Shown here: positions 51,601 through 60,858 of the stretch, one piece after another
Position numbering within the stretch: position 1 is the first letter of the stretch
Layout: each line of letters begins with the position of its first letter
NCBI GenBank assembly: GCA_964589175.1
Contig: CAZPRY010000018.1
Location: 1 to 64,000 of the forward strand
DNA length: 64,000 nucleotides
Direction: 5' to 3'
From: CAZPRY01 sp964589175
GTDB taxonomy: Bacteria; Fidelibacterota; UBA2242
Made by a program: the position numbers and the translations under genes
Notes under the pieces: model-generated
The model's database searches: none
Told to the model about the DNA's origin: nothing
Seen by the model: only the letters and a program-made list of their open reading frames with translations

Positions 51601-53757
51601 GTTCGCCACCTCAGCGGCATTGTTCAAAGAATCGGTCCAGAGAACGGTACTGGGAGCCGGACTCGGGCCAACGCCATTCAAGCTGATTTGCGGGCGATCC
51701 GATTTATTTAGTACTTTCGACAGGACTTGATAATCCAGTTTAGCCACGGTTTTAAAATCCCGGGGAGTTTTCGTTTTTTGAGGCATATCGGTGGGCGCCT
51801 GGTTTACCGATGACAGGACGCCATCCAGATACCGGTTCGTGTGCCAAATTTCGGGTATAAGCAAAAATTCCAGATCGATATCTCCGGAGTTACTGATTGT
51901 GAATTCCGAAGTCACCGTCTCTCCCCAGGCTACCGGTGGCAACTCTGAATATTCGGGACTCACGGAAATATGGGGATACTGTTTCAGCCGGACCTCAAAC
52001 GGAAGCCAGCCGACACCGGTAAATTCAATCGTGCCGTTGCGGGAGTAGCCGTTATCGCCGGCCATAATCTCGCTCAGGGGAATGCTGATTGCCACGCCAA
52101 ATGCGCCATTCGGTTCGACGATGGGGCCTTTTTCACTGATATCAATCGACCGGCTTTCCCTCGCCCCGTCAGTATAGCTCAAGGTCACGGCCGAGACATT
52201 GAGGGAGGCATTCATGCCGTTGATAAATCCTGCGTTTCCGACGGCTTCAGCATCAATCGGCGCACAAAGGAGAAGCAGTTTACCTACATTGTAGTTGATT
52301 GATGATCCCTTGCTGTCAGGTTGAATTGTGTTCAGGGCGTTCAGTCGCGCTTCCGTCATCCAGGATCCGTCATAGCCGGACAGGCGGTCTGCTCCGGCCA
52401 TCAGGCGGATGAAAATATCGTGATAACATTCGGACGGATTAAGGCCCCTGGCGATAGCAAAAACGCCGGTCGCATGGGGCGTCGATGCGCTTGTTCCGCC
52501 AAATTCCTGGTAACCGCCCGGAGCAGTCGAAAGGACCTGTAGTCCCGGAGCGCCGACATCCACGGACGCCATGCCGTGATTGGATCCCCACCATATATCG
52601 ACCATATTTTCCATATAATCCGTCGCTCCGATTACCATCATGTTGGGAACCTGAATCGTCGATGGATAGCGATACAATAAATCTTCATCAAGCTCGATAT
52701 AGTCATTACCGGCGGAACAGAACCAGGCAATCCCTAGCCGGGCATGATCCAGGGCATAGTTTTTCGTGACTTCAAATAATCTTTCATTATATTCATTAAG
52801 CAGCAAATACCCGCCCCAGCTTTGATTCAGGGCGACAATCCGGGTGCTTGAACCGGATTTAATCAGTTGTTCCTGGAGCACACTGACATAGTACCATCCT
52901 CTCAACGTCGAGAGCGTACTCATGGAACCGTAATCTGAGCCGGCTTTGACGGCCACCAACTTTACGTTAGGAGCAATTCCCGACATGCCAATCGTGTCAA
53001 TGCCGGCGGCGATAATCCCGGCGACCCCGGTCCCGTGACCATAGACGTCCATCGGATCGGAATCGTTAGAGTAGGCATCGTATCCATAGTAATCATCGAT
53101 AAAGCCGTTATCGTCATCATCGAGCCCGTTGTCGGGAATTTCATTGGGATTGGTCCACATATTGCCCTGAAGGTCCGGATGAGTATAATCGATGCCGGTA
53201 TCAAAAACGACAACCAGGACCGTATCGATGGCTTTACCCTCCATGGCCTGCCAGGCCCGCAGCATATCAATGTCGGCGCCTGCCACGGAACTCTCTAATT
53301 CTGAAAACCCAAATATTGATTTCAGGCTGTCTTCTACGGCGCCGTTATTATGCAAGGCCCACTGATAGGGGAAAAGGGGATCGGTGGATGCACTCATAGC
53401 AAATTTGCTCTTTTGGCCGGGGGGCTCGAGTTCAATTATATAATTTGGAAAGGCGCTGACGCCGGGTACGGCATTGAGGCGCTGCAGCGCAGCTTCCATA
53501 TTACCGGTCACTGTCCACTCCTCCAAACCTCGTTCCGGAATGATCGACTTCACATCACCGGCGATTTGAGATGCCAGGGTTTTCAAGGAATTTGTCGTGC
53601 TTTTAGCTATGCCGGTCTTTTCCGTGATGACGACGATACTGTTTCTAACAACTCGATCACCCCGAAAATAGTCCGTAGCCATATCTGCGGCCGATAGGCC
53701 GGTCACAAACAGAATTAGCACACAAATACTTAAACATTTCTGATTTAATAGTTTCAT
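48652..53757 (-). CDS. Secreted S8 (subtilisin-like) protease with jelly-roll, PKD and T9SS domains, copy 1
   Basis: 1701 residues, ATG 53757 after AGGAGGTTCACG. Signal peptide 1-23, an I9-like prodomain (about 40-110), then the peptidase domain with Asp186 (VVVFDTGID), His241 (YGHGTGVAGI), the oxyanion Asn region (CSAGNDY) and Ser423 (GGTSASTPHATG). The long C-terminal part has repeated beta domains: two adhesin-like jelly rolls (including WSWMETFDESMEIPDGWSIE) and Ig-like segments. It ends with a PKD domain (about 1525-1605) and a type A T9SS sorting domain (LQNYPNPFNPTTTIHYEIP). Tandem paralogue of the next gene. Confidence 0.92.
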   Translation of the reverse strand: MKLLNQKCLSICVLILFVTGLSAADMATDYFRGDRVVRNSIVVITEKTGIAKSTTNSLKTLASQIAGDVKSIIPERGLEEWTVTGNMEAALQRLNAVPGVSAFPNYIIELEPPGQKSKFAMSASTDPLFPYQWALHNNGAVEDSLKSIFGFSELESSVAGADIDMLRAWQAMEGKAIDTVLVVVFDTGIDYTHPDLQGNMWTNPNEIPDNGLDDDDNGFIDDYYGYDAYSNDSDPMDVYGHGTGVAGIIAAGIDTIGMSGIAPNVKLVAVKAGSDYGSMSTLSTLRGWYYVSVLQEQLIKSGSSTRIVALNQSWGGYLLLNEYNERLFEVTKNYALDHARLGIAWFCSAGNDYIELDEDLLYRYPSTIQVPNMMVIGATDYMENMVDIWWGSNHGMASVDVGAPGLQVLSTAPGGYQEFGGTSASTPHATGVFAIARGLNPSECYHDIFIRLMAGADRLSGYDGSWMTEARLNALNTIQPDSKGSSINYNVGKLLLLCAPIDAEAVGNAGFINGMNASLNVSAVTLSYTDGARESRSIDISEKGPIVEPNGAFGVAISIPLSEIMAGDNGYSRNGTIEFTGVGWLPFEVRLKQYPHISVSPEYSELPPVAWGETVTSEFTISNSGDIDLEFLLIPEIWHTNRYLDGVLSSVNQAPTDMPQKTKTPRDFKTVAKLDYQVLSKVLNKSDRPQISLNGVGPSPAPSTVLWTDSLNNAAEVANDWEIIDLGSGDNWKLADIDTSDAVDNVFLAGDFVNGYADLTWSCAASPYFNFRSIIETTKKIPVYLQFDYATELEEDHDFFYVNMNTTDSKIATIASTSRDLISVTDSARTVMIDISPYMQNLVIADSVTFWFIANMDSSNSAGFGVLFDNVSIWLGESPLVYEDASGAGVLDDVVPPGQDFPVTLTLNTRVFPEGRINIESWIQSNDPRNEWTSSDLKVYTRYGHISVTPEYCLGDSLYRGDSWKSGYSITNDGLVDVEYLILRPIDYQAPEPVLILGMPGMGKGSVPKSEPGIDHETRKDSFRSHLSQLKDRPVLQSIDQKAVSSIYKFTNEESKSEPWSWMETFDESMEIPDGWSIEDETYGLGSSWVIDSLQIDSVTATNVALFGDLTTFKYYNDSHTHLLSPWIPIPDSDTMRTILEFDYSTLMEYYDDWFDVYVYSREPGDESGETWRERPLATNDPDWDRVPLLASDSALHTFSTPLPFRVKGQEVMLMFCASSDYSVNTGYTLFDNVMLYQIPRNFYMTNRRGDLPVGETVDIDIAVKNTENLVPGDYSITSYILYAYDYDSLYIESFNDGSDIFLGFNLTELTILNHEPVIRADTLFAISGEIIGFDKILTRITRNDSDEDDSLRIVDLGEPLYGDFKDLLGIGMRGVAYVAPLLPETQDLLQDKFYYWSTDGWAIAGALVTMNVLQTPQFIRSAQHVFPINEDDSLSIDMMRLAAGLSITGVRLAWNAEPTVSLKSVEESSQITISPAPDFFGTTSAMLYLKRNTRTIDSTLVQFVVNSVNDLPVAALSMNVSGNTVSFTDESHDNRDKDGAIVARHWDFGDNLTSEEPNPVHVYADSGSYQVTLTVTDNAGALSSVEATVRIESSVGLADAAAAVPTDYRMLQNYPNPFNPTTTIHYEIPRDSHVRIDLFDLSGRLINSFVDQRQPAGYYSIHWDASNFSSGVYFYRMQANDPASGGAEGFSAVKKCILMK

Positions 53758-54059
53758 CGTGAACCTCCTGATATATTTTATTGAATACTATTCTGGAAAC
53801 GTCAATGCGGAAGATTCAAGGCAAGGACATCGCTCTTCCCGGAAAATGGATTGTTTTTTCCCAGGCAGGGTCTGCTGCAATTAGATTCCCTAATGTAAGG
53901 ATAAACAGCTGTGGGTCAAATATAGGTGTATTTTTCATTGAATTTTCATGTCGTATGAAAACTAAGATAAGGACTGAAAATGAATAAGTCAAATTTTTCA
54001 ACATTTTCCCTGGAATCACAACAGACCTGATCATAATAATCACTTGAACTGAAATAAAG
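53758..54059. other. Intergenic region between the two S8 protease genes
   Basis: 300 bp between the start of the first copy and the terminator of the second. It should hold the promoter of the 48652-53757 gene, but no convincing -35/-10 pair was picked out. The 68-codon plus-strand and 75-codon minus-strand frames across it lack ribosome sites and are taken as chance. Confidence 0.4.
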
Positions 54060-54087
54060 AAAAGCCCGGTCGGGAAACCGGGCTTTT
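54060..54087 (-). terminator. Intrinsic terminator after S8 protease copy 2
   Basis: AAAAGCCCGGT, loop CGGGAA, ACCGGGCTTTT: perfect 11-bp stem, T-rich flank (TTTTCTTTATTT) on the minus strand, 24 bp after the stop at 54111. Confidence 0.8.
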
Positions 54088-54110
54088 GTGTAAATATGAA
54101 GATTTTCAGG

Positions 54111-57100
54111 TTACTTCATAAGGATACATTTCTTTACAGCCGAAAATCCTTCCGCCCCGCCGCTGGCGGGATCGTCGGCCTGCATCCGGTAGAAATAGAC
54201 CCCGGAACTGAAGTTCGAGGCGTCCCAGTGAATCGAATAATATCCCGCCGGCTGCCGTTGATCGACAAAACTGTTGATCAGGCGTCCACTAAGATCGAAG
54301 AGATCGATGCGCACATGCGAATCCCTGGGAATTTCGTAGTGGATCGTGGTTGTCGGATTAAACGGATTCGGGTAGTTCTGGAGCATGCGATAGTTGGTTG
54401 GGACCGCTGCGGCTGCATCGGCCAGGCCGACGGAAGATTCAATCCGGACAGTCGCTTCAACGCTGGATAGCGCCCCGGCATTATCGGTCACCGTCAGAAT
54501 CACCTGATAGCTGCCGGAGTCCGTGTAAACGTGGACCGGGTTCGGCTCTTCAGAAGTCAAATTGTCACCGAAGTCCCAGTGGCGGGCGACAATAGCACCA
54601 TCCTTATCCCGGTTATCATGGGATTCATCTGTAAAACTGACCGTGTTGCCGGAAACGTTCATGCTCAACGCCGCCACCGGCAGGTCATTCACCGAATTCA
54701 CCACAAACTGAACCAGCGAGGAATCAATCGCACGGCCTTCTTCTTCAAGATAGAGCATGGCGGAAGTCGTCCCAAAATAATCCGCCGCTGGTATTATCAT
54801 CAACAGTGATGATTCCTCGTCTCTTTTCAGGTTAACCGTTGCTTCGGATTTCCAGGTCAGATCGATGTCCGTCGAGGAGATGCCGGCTGCCAGCCGCATG
54901 AGATCGATGGTCAGGGAGTCATCTTCATTCACCGGAAAGACATGCTGGGCCGTGCGAATAAATTGCGGAGACTGCAACACATTGATCGTAACCAGGGAAC
55001 CGATATTCACCCAGCCGTCGGAACTCCAGTACATGAAGCCGTCTTCCAATATATCCATAGACTCCGGTACAATCGGCGGGATATAAGCAAAGGCGTAGGG
55101 GGTTTCCGACCAGTCTTCCGTTCCGAGGACATTCTTGATTGTACCGTAGAACGGTTCACCGATATCGACAACCGTCAACGAATCATCGAGATCGTAATCA
55201 TTTTGACGAATGCTCATGAGTATGTAAGGCCATAAAACCGGCTGACCGCTGACAGTATAGAGCGTGTCCGGTACGATGACCGGTTCATGATTGAGGATCG
55301 TGAATTCGGTTGTGTTCATTCCCAGAAGAACATTAAAGGGTTCATCAAAATTACCGGCATACAAAGAATCATACTCATAAAGGTAACCGATAATATTCAT
55401 AATACTATAGTCACCGGGTGGCATGTTGCTGGTGTTTTTAAACGCCATTCGCAGTGTGATAGATTCGCCCACAGCCAATTCACCCATGGGATTGGTAATG
55501 TAACTATCCAGGTCCTTCTGGTAGAGTTTGACATTATCAATGAATGCATAGCCCGTGTTGGTGTTGCTGTCGGTAGTAATCCGGAATATCAGCATGAGTT
55601 CTTTGCCCTGGACTGTCGCCGGCAAGGATACCAAGCCGGTATGCAGCTCGGGATCGGTGCTGAGCAATGGAGCTTCGTCCCAGTCGGCATCATTCGAGGC
55701 GATCTGCTTCGAGCCCCAGGTTTCCCCGCTTTCATCGCCCGGTTCGCGCCAGGCAACAAAGATATCAAGAAAATCCCAGCCAAGCTCGAGCATGACACTG
55801 TAGTCAAATTCCAGGATGGTTTCGGTACTGTCTGAGGCCGGCACGGCTATCCAGGGTGAGAGCAATTCGCAGTCGGAACCATTGTAATATTTCAAGTTTG
55901 TCAGATCGCCGAACGCGGCTACATGGGTCGTCCGTATTGAATCAATGCTGATCGAATCAATCGCCCAGCTGCCCCCAAGTCCGTAGGTGTTATCCATTGA
56001 CGTCCAGCCGGCTGGAATTTCCATCGATTCATCGAAAGTTTCCATCCAGGACCAGAGTCCCGATTTTGAATTCGCTGGTCGCTTTCCCAACAGAGTTGAA
56101 ACTGCTTTTTGACGGTTGGATCGGAGAACCGGAAGATCCTTCATACCGGACAGGCGCGATTGAAATTGTTTCAAGCGTTTTTGGTAATCAACGCCCAAAC
56201 CGGGTTTTTGTACGGTACTCTTGGGCGATGCGGTCAGATTGAATTTCCAGGCCGGCTCAGGTGGTTGATAATCCATAAATGATAAACTAATATAGATTAA
56301 GTTCACCTGTCCGTCATTGGTGAGCGTGAATTCATTCCTCACTTCTTCTCCGCGATACACGCTGTCAATAAATGCATACTCCGGTGACACGGTTATATTT
56401 CCGTATTCCGTATTGATGCTTAATTCGAACAGGCTCCACGGGCGGTATGGATCATTCGTATGAATCCCTGTTTTAAGGACGGTATTCCCTTCCGGAAAGG
56501 CACTGGTATTGAGCGATATCGCTATCGGGAAATCCTGACCGGGCTGAACAATATCGTCCATAACGACACTGCCGGAAACATCACGGTAAGCGAAAAATGG
56601 CTCGCCGACCCACAGGGATATATTATCAATCAGCACGCCAAAACCGGCACTGTTGCTTTCATCCATGTTGGCAATAAAAAAGAACGTCACGGAATCCGCT
56701 ACGACCATGTCTGACAGCCAGGGGGAAATATCAATCATCACCGTTTGGGCACTGTCCGTTTCAGAAATCAAATCACGGCCGGTAGAGGCGATTGTGCCAA
56801 TTCTCCCGCGTTTTGAGTTATATATATTGACGTAAAAATAATCATGATCCACTTCCAGCTCGGTGGCGTAATCAAATTGGAGATAAACCGGAATTTTTTC
56901 AGTCGATTCGATGATCGATCGAAAATTGAACCAGGGACTCACAACAGCCGAATAGGTATTGTTCTGATAACCATTAATGAAATCACCGGCCAGAAAGACG
57001 TTATCCACGGCCTGGGACGTATCGATGTCGTAGAGTTCCCATCTATCGACCATAGTCCAGTTATAAAAGCCCCAGTCTTGCGCCACCTCGGCGGCATCGT

Positions 57101-59234
57101 TCAATGAATCGCTCCAGTATACGGTATAGGGATTCGATTTTACTTTGGCGGCATCGATGTGAATGATCGGGCGTTCAGAATTTTTTAATGCCTCAGAGAT
57201 ATTTTGATTATCCAGTCCAAGCACTTTTTCAAAATCCCGGGGCAGCTTCGAATTTTGGGTCATAGTTACGGGTGCTTTGTTCACCGATGACAAGAATGGT
57301 TCCATATTCCGATTGGTGAAAGAGATTTCGGGGTAAAGGGCAAATTTCAGGCCGATGTCTCCGGAATTGCTGATCGTGAATTCCGAGTTCACCGTCTCAC
57401 CCCAGGCAACCGTTGGCAATTCCGCAGATTCGGGATTGACAGAAATACGGGGATACTGTTTCAGCCGGACCTCAAAAGGAAGCCAGCCGGCACCGGTAAA
57501 TTCAATCGTCCCGCTGCGGGAGTAGCCGTTATCACCGGCCGTAATCTCATCCAGCGGAATACTGACCGTTAAACCGAATGCGCCATTCGGTTCGACGATG
57601 GGATTTTTATCACTGATATCAATCGTTCGGCTTTCCCTCGCCCCATCGGTATAGCTCAAGGTTACTGCCGAGACATTGAGGGGGGCATTCAGGCCGTTAA
57701 CAAATCCGGCGTTTGCGACGGCTTCGCCATCCTCCGGCGTACAGAGCAGCATCAATTTACCAACGTTGTATCGGATGGATGAACCCTTGCTGTCGGGCTG
57801 AATCGTGTTCAGAGCGTTTAGGCGGGCCTCCGTCATCCAGTATCCCTTATAACCTGGTTTACGGTCCGCTCCCGCCATAATACGGGTAAAAATATCACTA
57901 TAGGATTCGTCCGGATAGAGACCTTTCGCCACCGCAAAAACGCCGACGGCATGGGGAGCCGCGCCGCTGGTTCCACCGAATTCCTGGTAGCCACCGGGAG
58001 CGGTTGAAAGTACCTGCAGTCCCGGAGCGCCGACATCCACAGACGCCATGCCGTGATCGGAGCCCCACCAGATATTGACAATATTTTCGGTATAATCGGT
58101 CGCGCCGATTGTAATTATATTTGGCGCCTGTATCGACGAAGGATAGTCAAATAATAGAGATTCATCATGTTCAAGATAGTCATTGCCGGCGGAGCATACC
58201 CAGGCAATCCCCAGCCGGGCATGCTCCATGGCATAGTCTCTCGTAACTTCAGCTACTCTTATACTATTTTCGTTAAAAGTATGATATCCGCCCCAACTAT
58301 GATTAATGGCAACAATTCGGGTGTGTGACCCGGATTCAATCAATTCTTCCTGGAGAACGCTGACATAGTAAAATCCTCTCAGAATTCCGATAGTAGTAAA
58401 TGAACCGGCATCCGTCTCGACTTTAACCGCAATCAATTTGACGTTGGGAGCAATCCCAGACATGCCGATCGAATCAATGGTGGCGGCAATAATCCCGGAA
58501 ACGCCGGTTCCGTGTCCCGCAATGTCTATCGGATCGGAATCGTCATCGGCGGCATCGTACCCATGATAATCATCGACAAAACCGTTGCCGTCATCATCGA
58601 TTCCATTGTCAGGAATTTCATTGGGATTTGTCCACAATTTACCCTGAAGATCGGGATGATTGTAGTCGATGCCTGTATCAAAAACGACTACCAGGACCGT
58701 ATCCATGGTTTTGCTTTCCATTGCCTTCCAGGCCCGGATCATGTCAATGTCGGCCCCTGCAACAGAGCTCTCTAATTCTGAAAAACCAAAGATCGATTTC
58801 AGGCTGTCTTCCGCGGCTCCGTTATTGTTCAGCGCCCACTGGTACGGGAAAAAGGGATCGGCGGGAACGCCATCTGTGGATTTGATGATTTTGCCCGTTG
58901 GTTCGAGATCATAGACATAATTCGGGAAAGCAGTAACGCCGGGAACGGTATTCAGGCGTTCCAGCGCGGCATCCATATCACCGCTCACGGTCCACTCTTC
59001 CATGCCACGCTGCGGGATGATGGACTTCACATCACTGGCGATTTGAGATGCCAGGCTTTTAAGGGAATTGGGCGCGCTTTTGGCCAGGCCGGTCTTCCCG
59101 GTAATGACAATGATGCTGTTTTCGACGACTTTATTGCCATGAAACAGGGTAGTGGATTCCTGGGCCGCCAGGACACTGAAAGTCAGTATTGCACTAATGG
59201 ATAGAGCAATATATCTTCGAGTAAAATGTTTCAA
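54111..59234 (-). CDS. Secreted S8 (subtilisin-like) protease with jelly-roll, PKD and T9SS domains, copy 2
   Basis: 1707 residues starting at TTG 59234, seven bases after AAGGAG. Same layout as copy 1: signal peptide, prodomain, catalytic Asp186 (VVVFDTGID), His241 (AGHGTGVSGI) and Ser423 (GGTSGAAPHAVG), jelly-roll/MAM-like domains (WSWMETFDESMEIPAGW), PKD and a T9SS sorting domain. The middle domains differ clearly from copy 1, while the last ~190 codons are almost identical at the DNA level. GTSGAAP is a common variant of GTSxAxP, so activity is expected. Confidence 0.92.
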   Translation of the reverse strand: MKHFTRRYIALSISAILTFSVLAAQESTTLFHGNKVVENSIIVITGKTGLAKSAPNSLKSLASQIASDVKSIIPQRGMEEWTVSGDMDAALERLNTVPGVTAFPNYVYDLEPTGKIIKSTDGVPADPFFPYQWALNNNGAAEDSLKSIFGFSELESSVAGADIDMIRAWKAMESKTMDTVLVVVFDTGIDYNHPDLQGKLWTNPNEIPDNGIDDDGNGFVDDYHGYDAADDDSDPIDIAGHGTGVSGIIAATIDSIGMSGIAPNVKLIAVKVETDAGSFTTIGILRGFYYVSVLQEELIESGSHTRIVAINHSWGGYHTFNENSIRVAEVTRDYAMEHARLGIAWVCSAGNDYLEHDESLLFDYPSSIQAPNIITIGATDYTENIVNIWWGSDHGMASVDVGAPGLQVLSTAPGGYQEFGGTSGAAPHAVGVFAVAKGLYPDESYSDIFTRIMAGADRKPGYKGYWMTEARLNALNTIQPDSKGSSIRYNVGKLMLLCTPEDGEAVANAGFVNGLNAPLNVSAVTLSYTDGARESRTIDISDKNPIVEPNGAFGLTVSIPLDEITAGDNGYSRSGTIEFTGAGWLPFEVRLKQYPRISVNPESAELPTVAWGETVNSEFTISNSGDIGLKFALYPEISFTNRNMEPFLSSVNKAPVTMTQNSKLPRDFEKVLGLDNQNISEALKNSERPIIHIDAAKVKSNPYTVYWSDSLNDAAEVAQDWGFYNWTMVDRWELYDIDTSQAVDNVFLAGDFINGYQNNTYSAVVSPWFNFRSIIESTEKIPVYLQFDYATELEVDHDYFYVNIYNSKRGRIGTIASTGRDLISETDSAQTVMIDISPWLSDMVVADSVTFFFIANMDESNSAGFGVLIDNISLWVGEPFFAYRDVSGSVVMDDIVQPGQDFPIAISLNTSAFPEGNTVLKTGIHTNDPYRPWSLFELSINTEYGNITVSPEYAFIDSVYRGEEVRNEFTLTNDGQVNLIYISLSFMDYQPPEPAWKFNLTASPKSTVQKPGLGVDYQKRLKQFQSRLSGMKDLPVLRSNRQKAVSTLLGKRPANSKSGLWSWMETFDESMEIPAGWTSMDNTYGLGGSWAIDSISIDSIRTTHVAAFGDLTNLKYYNGSDCELLSPWIAVPASDSTETILEFDYSVMLELGWDFLDIFVAWREPGDESGETWGSKQIASNDADWDEAPLLSTDPELHTGLVSLPATVQGKELMLIFRITTDSNTNTGYAFIDNVKLYQKDLDSYITNPMGELAVGESITLRMAFKNTSNMPPGDYSIMNIIGYLYEYDSLYAGNFDEPFNVLLGMNTTEFTILNHEPVIVPDTLYTVSGQPVLWPYILMSIRQNDYDLDDSLTVVDIGEPFYGTIKNVLGTEDWSETPYAFAYIPPIVPESMDILEDGFMYWSSDGWVNIGSLVTINVLQSPQFIRTAQHVFPVNEDDSLTIDLMRLAAGISSTDIDLTWKSEATVNLKRDEESSLLMIIPAADYFGTTSAMLYLEEEGRAIDSSLVQFVVNSVNDLPVAALSMNVSGNTVSFTDESHDNRDKDGAIVARHWDFGDNLTSEEPNPVHVYTDSGSYQVILTVTDNAGALSSVEATVRIESSVGLADAAAAVPTNYRMLQNYPNPFNPTTTIHYEIPRDSHVRIDLFDLSGRLINSFVDQRQPAGYYSIHWDASNFSSGVYFYRMQADDPASGGAEGFSAVKKCILMK

Positions 59235-59465
59235 AATGCAGCTCCTTGACTTGGGTTTTCTGAAAAGTTCTTACAGTATAGATTAATAATAAAAGCGAGG
59301 GGTTACACTAAATTTTATTAATAAATATTTATTTCACATCACTTTCTGACAAAATTCAGGATCATTTAAAAATGTGGTCGCTATCCGCCGAATAATATCT
59401 CATTTAGTTGCTGGATTTTTTGAGAAACCGCTAGTCTCATGGATTAAAAGAGTCGCTGTCTGAAA

Positions 59466-59491
59466 ATAGAAAAGGCTCCTCGTGGAGCCTT
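59466..59491 (-). terminator. Intrinsic terminator after tRNA-Phe
   Basis: AAGGCTCC, loop TCGT (ACGA on the minus strand), GGAGCCTT: 8-bp stem followed on the minus strand by TTCTATTTT. It lies 13 bp past the 3' end of the tRNA. Confidence 0.75.
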
Positions 59492-59503
59492 GTGTATTAT
59501 AAG

Positions 59504-59576
59504 TGGCGGGGGACGGAGTTGAACCGCCGACACAGGGATTTTCAGTCCCCTGCTCTACCGACTGAGCTACCCCGCC
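59504..59576 (-). tRNA. tRNA-Phe (anticodon GAA)
   Basis: A 73-base cloverleaf on the minus strand: acceptor GGCGGGG/CCCCGCC, D arm GCTC...GAGC, anticodon stem GGGGA/TCCCT around loop CTGAAAA (GAA), T arm GGCGG/CCGTC with loop TTCAACT, discriminator A. No CCA is encoded in the DNA, so it is added by tRNA nucleotidyltransferase. Confidence 0.97.
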
Positions 59577-59686
59577 ACTGCTAAAAAGCGTGCTAATTTA
59601 GGTGTTTTCCCTTGAAAACAAAAAACATTTTTTACATCGATCGATGACCGAGCTGCCTCAAAATCACCCCGATTATTCTCATGTAC

Positions 59687-60079
59687 TCAGATCAGCCGGG
59701 CAATGATGAAGCCGATCGTAAAGCCGAGTGCAAAAACAATCGACACGACGCGGTAGTTGATCATGTCTTTGCCGTAGCCCTTTTTGATCATGATCAGGGA
59801 AAAATAGTAGCCGATAATATTCAACAGCCAGAAAACCGGCAGGGACAGGATTTTGACCAGCAGCGGGCCGAGGATCGGAATCATGGCGATGATGGCCGCC
59901 AGGCCGGTAAAAGCCTGGCTGAAGATACCGAAGAGAAATACCAGGATCGTGAGGACTTTCTTGTCCATGTGCATATGAATGCCGATCTCGATAAAAATAA
60001 CAATCAGCAGCCATGCGGTAATCAGTTTCCAGTTGCGTTTGAAGAAAGCCCACGTGTTTGCGAAAAATTTATTCTTCAT
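59687..60079 (-). CDS. Small membrane protein
   Basis: 130 residues from ATG 60079, overlapping the end of the DUF3108 gene; GAGG stands 9-10 bases upstream. Three or four helices: LITAWLLIVIFIEIGIHMH, VLTILVFLFGIFSQAFTGLA, IPILGPLLVKILSLPVFWLL and VVSIVFALGFTIGFIIARL. No family recognised. The overlap with the upstream gene suggests a joint role at the envelope. Confidence 0.7.
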   Translation of the reverse strand: MKNKFFANTWAFFKRNWKLITAWLLIVIFIEIGIHMHMDKKVLTILVFLFGIFSQAFTGLAAIIAMIPILGPLLVKILSLPVFWLLNIIGYYFSLIMIKKGYGKDMINYRVVSIVFALGFTIGFIIARLI

Positions 60080-60830
60080 CGTCAATTAACCTCGCTGTTA
60101 GCCATGCCGGGGAAAGATAGAAATCGGTTTTAATGATGCGGTGCGGCTCGGCTTTCTCAATCCAGATGCTGCGACGGCCGCCTGTCGAGCCGACCTTCCA
60201 GTTGAAAATGTCGGTCTTGCCAGTGACCGTCTCCTGGTCCGGTCGCATGGGAAAAAGGTGAATGGCGATTCCCTGCGTTGCGACCCTGGTTTTCCCGATG
60301 TGCATGAGTTTTTCCCCGATACGGGTTAGTTTGGCCAGATACAGAATGCCTTCGATATCGATCGGGATGCGGGTATCATCGTCCAGCCGATCCGGGTCAA
60401 GCGTGCGAATCTGCATTAACAGGGAGAAGATGTTGTGAATATTATCCGGCACCCGAAAGGAGACGCCGTTGGAGTAGACGGCTTCCCCATCGCGGTACAC
60501 TGCCGAAATCGTCTGCTGCAGGTTCGATTGATTGATGGTTTTGCGGCTGGAGAAGACTTCAAAAGTCAGCGGATCGTAGATCGTTTCGTAGATATTATCG
60601 ACTTCGAATATTTTTGAAATTGCATCCAGGGTGTGATTGGAGTAAACCATTTTGTGGGCCGGTCTGCCGTTGATTATTTCTGTGGGATAGATTTCCATGG
60701 TCAGATCGACGGCCGGAATGAGGTAAAAATCGATCCGAAAATGATAGGTTTCGAGTGCTTGCACTTCTCCGCTATGGATTGGAAAAATAAAAAGCAGGCA
60801 TATTACGATGGAGAAACGGATTTTGTGCAT
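60069..60830 (-). CDS. DUF3108 family exported protein
   Basis: 253 residues. Signal peptide (FSIVICLLFIFPIHSGEVQA), then a DUF3108 domain: ETYHFRIDFYLIPAVDLTMEI at the start, VYSNHTLDAISKIFEVDNIYETIYD and IHNIFSLLMQIRTLD in the middle, and a GGRRSIWIEKAEPHRIIKTD end. DUF3108 proteins are beta-rich periplasmic proteins of unknown role, thought to bind lipids or act in the envelope. It is followed by an overlapping gene for a membrane protein. Confidence 0.82.
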   Translation of the reverse strand: MHKIRFSIVICLLFIFPIHSGEVQALETYHFRIDFYLIPAVDLTMEIYPTEIINGRPAHKMVYSNHTLDAISKIFEVDNIYETIYDPLTFEVFSSRKTINQSNLQQTISAVYRDGEAVYSNGVSFRVPDNIHNIFSLLMQIRTLDPDRLDDDTRIPIDIEGILYLAKLTRIGEKLMHIGKTRVATQGIAIHLFPMRPDQETVTGKTDIFNWKVGSTGGRRSIWIEKAEPHRIIKTDFYLSPAWLTARLIDDEE

Positions 60831-60858
60831 GGAGCAATATCGGAAATTTTATCGAGAT

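Noticed and set aside
48659..54710. Long near-identical repeats considered as mobile-element ends
   Set aside because: The repeated segment is coding (PKD and sorting domain) in two tandem paralogues, in the same frame, without transposase or inverted ends; gene conversion explains it.
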